From NCBI GenBank assembly GCA_964230255.1, contig CAXRGW010000117.1, forward strand, positions 1 through 15,023: a DNA stretch of 15,023 nucleotides, given 5' to 3'. The notes beneath the pieces are model-generated. The model did not search any database and was not told the DNA's origin. It worked only from the letters and a program-made list of their open reading frames with translations. Below are positions 13,623-15,023 of the stretch, piece after piece (within the stretch, counting starts at the first letter, position 1; every line of letters begins with the position of its first letter). This DNA is from Alteromonas_E sp964230255. GTDB lineage: Bacteria > Pseudomonadota > Gammaproteobacteria > Enterobacterales > Alteromonadaceae. The position numbers and the translations under genes were made by a program.

Positions 13623-14849
13623 ATGTTGAAAATGAATACCCAGAATACGGTTGCTAAGACCTTAATAGGCTGTGCTGCGGCTACAGTCTTTACAGTACCA
13701 GTTGCTGCTGAACACGAAGCTCCTGCCTATGAGCGTTGGGCTGGCGGCTTTTTAGAGTACTATAGCACCGACAATGACAAACCAGAACCAACCGGTTATT
13801 TCGATGAAGGCTACGGTTTTGGTGGTGAGCTAGGCTGGCGTTTTGACCCACATTGGGCAGCACGTATTGAGATCGCACTCTTAGAAATTGACGCCGACCC
13901 AAATAGCCCTATTGGTATGGACGAAGATGGCCACAGCTACGGTATTGATGCAGTCTACTTCCTAGATAACGATGCCGCATATTTATTCGGCGGTTTACGC
14001 CAACAGAGTCTTGATGCAACTTACCGTATGGCTGCAGCCGGTATTGGTAAGCATTGGGATTTCAATGACCGCGTTAAGATTATCACTGAAGCACAAGCAT
14101 TCCACGATTTCGGTGAAGGCTTTAACGATTACGCCGTTAAGCTCGGTTTTGCCTACACCTTCGGCGCAGCATCAAAACCTGCGCCACGCAATAAGGATTC
14201 TGATGGTGACGGTGTGATGGATAGTCGCGATCAATGTCCCAATACGCCAGCAGGCACTTCTGTTGATGCTACGGGTTGCAACAACGATCTCGACGGCGAT
14301 GGCGTGCTCAACGGCCAAGATCAGTGTCCAAACACGCCTCGCGGCACAGCAGTTGACGCGAAAGGCTGCGCACTAGCAAAAGATTTAGATCATGACGGTG
14401 TTACCGACGATATCGACCAATGTCCTGATTCACTCACGAGCGAGCGCGTTGATGAAACAGGGTGCGTTATCTTTGAAGAAAAAGACTTAAGCGTTTCGCT
14501 AAACGTATTATTTGGCAATAATAGCGCCGAAGTCAGCAACCCTAATGACCCTCAAATTCGTGAGTTTGCTGAGTTCCTGCAACGCTTTGTCAATACCTCA
14601 GCAGTAATCGAAGGCCACACATCAGCCCTCGGTCGCGCCGAGTATAACCTGTCACTTTCAGAGCGCCGCGCTCAAGCAGTTAAAGATTTATTGGTTAATC
14701 AATATGGCATTGATGCTGGTCGTTTAGCGGCAGTAGGTTTCGGTGAAACTCAGTTACTCGACAGCAGTAACACTGCGGAGGCGCATCGCGTCAACCGCCG
14801 TATTGAAGCGCAAGTTTCGGCTACAGTAAAAGAAAAGGTTACTGAGTAA
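13623..14849 (+). CDS. OmpA-family outer-membrane protein with thrombospondin type 3 repeats
   Basis: Likely an outer-membrane beta-barrel tethered to peptidoglycan. The 408 residues have a signal peptide (1-29, cleavage after PVAA) and a barrel of about 145 residues (38-182) ending LGFAYTFG, with the terminal aromatic expected of a last strand. Three calcium-binding TSP3 repeats follow (192-219, 222-249, 254-281), each of the form D-x-DGDGV...DQCP...GC with a Cys pair. The OmpA C-terminal domain (about 288-400) contains GHTSALGRAEYNLSLSERRA. In that motif the diaminopimelate-binding Asp of E. coli OmpA (D241) is Ser334, while the partner Arg (R256) is kept as R349. The start is supported by AAGGA seven bases upstream. 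A calcium-stabilised, disulfide-bonded hinge between barrel and anchor, as in OprF-like porins, is inferred. Hairpins follow the stop. Confidence 0.93.
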   Translation: MLKMNTQNTVAKTLIGCAAATVFTVPVAAEHEAPAYERWAGGFLEYYSTDNDKPEPTGYFDEGYGFGGELGWRFDPHWAARIEIALLEIDADPNSPIGMDEDGHSYGIDAVYFLDNDAAYLFGGLRQQSLDATYRMAAAGIGKHWDFNDRVKIITEAQAFHDFGEGFNDYAVKLGFAYTFGAASKPAPRNKDSDGDGVMDSRDQCPNTPAGTSVDATGCNNDLDGDGVLNGQDQCPNTPRGTAVDAKGCALAKDLDHDGVTDDIDQCPDSLTSERVDETGCVIFEEKDLSVSLNVLFGNNSAEVSNPNDPQIREFAEFLQRFVNTSAVIEGHTSALGRAEYNLSLSERRAQAVKDLLVNQYGIDAGRLAAVGFGETQLLDSSNTAEAHRVNRRIEAQVSATVKEKVTE

Positions 14850-14873
14850 TCAATCAGAGGATGTAAAAAAGCC

Positions 14874-14967
14874 GGTGATAACACCTGTCTCTTGATCACA
14901 AGTCGATATCAAGAGATATGGCTAGGTCATAACCTTCAAGGATGGTTTGTAGTTTGAACCATCCTTG
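14874..14967. other. Stem-loop-dense tract after the ompA-like gene
   Basis: Four hairpins stand nearly end to end: GGTG/CACC (14874-14885); a 9-base-pair stem, TCTCTTGAT with ATCAAGAGA (14888-14916), extended by a G-T and a T-A pair; AGGT/ACCT (14924-14935); and a perfect 11-base-pair stem, CAAGGATGGTT with AACCATCCTTG (14937-14967, 9-base loop). On the minus strand the tract ends in GGC plus six T (14865-14873), which looks terminator-like. On the plus strand the last hairpin is followed by a poor T-rich stretch (ATATTACTTTTAT). It may be the 3' untranslated region and terminator of the ompA-like gene, or a structured RNA on the minus strand. No gene is seen from 14850 to the end. Confidence 0.5.
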
Positions 14968-15023
14968 CCATATTACTTTTATCGACGCCCTTCCTGTTCT
15001 TTTTGTATCTTTCCATCCACCTA

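Overview
The window is a chromosomal housekeeping segment of a gammaproteobacterium. Its left two thirds carry, in the same order as in Escherichia coli, the cluster queG / nnr-tsaE-amiB-mutL-miaA-hfq-hflX-hflK, and the proteins read like close orthologues of the enteric/marine gammaproteobacterial versions. MutL lacks the endonuclease motif, which points to a lineage with MutH-type repair. Base composition looks moderate (roughly half GC). I cannot name a genus.

Layout. Positions 1-8741 form one long minus-strand train: nnr, tsaE, amiB, mutL, miaA, hfq, hflX and hflK, the last running off the left edge. Spacing is tight: a 4-base ATGA overlap at mutL/miaA, 6 bases at nnr/tsaE and 17 bases at hfq/hflX. 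The gaps before hfq (about 97 bases) and before hflK (83 bases) are wider, and the one before hfq holds a promoter-like site and a tandem repeat. queG starts divergently only 6 bases from the nnr start and converges on hemE (minus). A 14-base repeat present three times spans the facing stop codons of queG and hemE. hemE and nudC are both on the minus strand, separated by 231 bases that contain a hemE promoter, two opposite hairpin/T-tract terminators and a possible plus-strand small RNA. rsd is divergent from nudC. It is followed by zur and yjbQ, which form a tight pair, and then by a gene for an OmpA-family outer-membrane protein with thrombospondin type 3 repeats. The last 174 bases hold no gene but are dense in stem-loops.

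Functionally the genes cover RNA regulation and ribosome rescue (hfq, hflX), tRNA modification (miaA, tsaE, queG), DNA mismatch repair (mutL), cell-wall splitting (amiB), repair of damaged NAD(P)H (nnr), membrane protease control (hflK), haem synthesis (hemE), NAD-cap removal (nudC), sigma-factor control (rsd), zinc homeostasis (zur) and envelope anchoring (OmpA-like protein).

No defence system, mobile element, CRISPR array or evident novel protein system is present. The parts worth a second look are non-coding: a putative sRNA between hemE and nudC, a multi-hairpin tract after the ompA-like gene, a perfect 16-base palindrome at the zur promoter that does not resemble a Zur box, and a tandem A-rich repeat in the hfq leader that may bind Hfq itself. 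No stretch longer than 300 bases lacks a gene.
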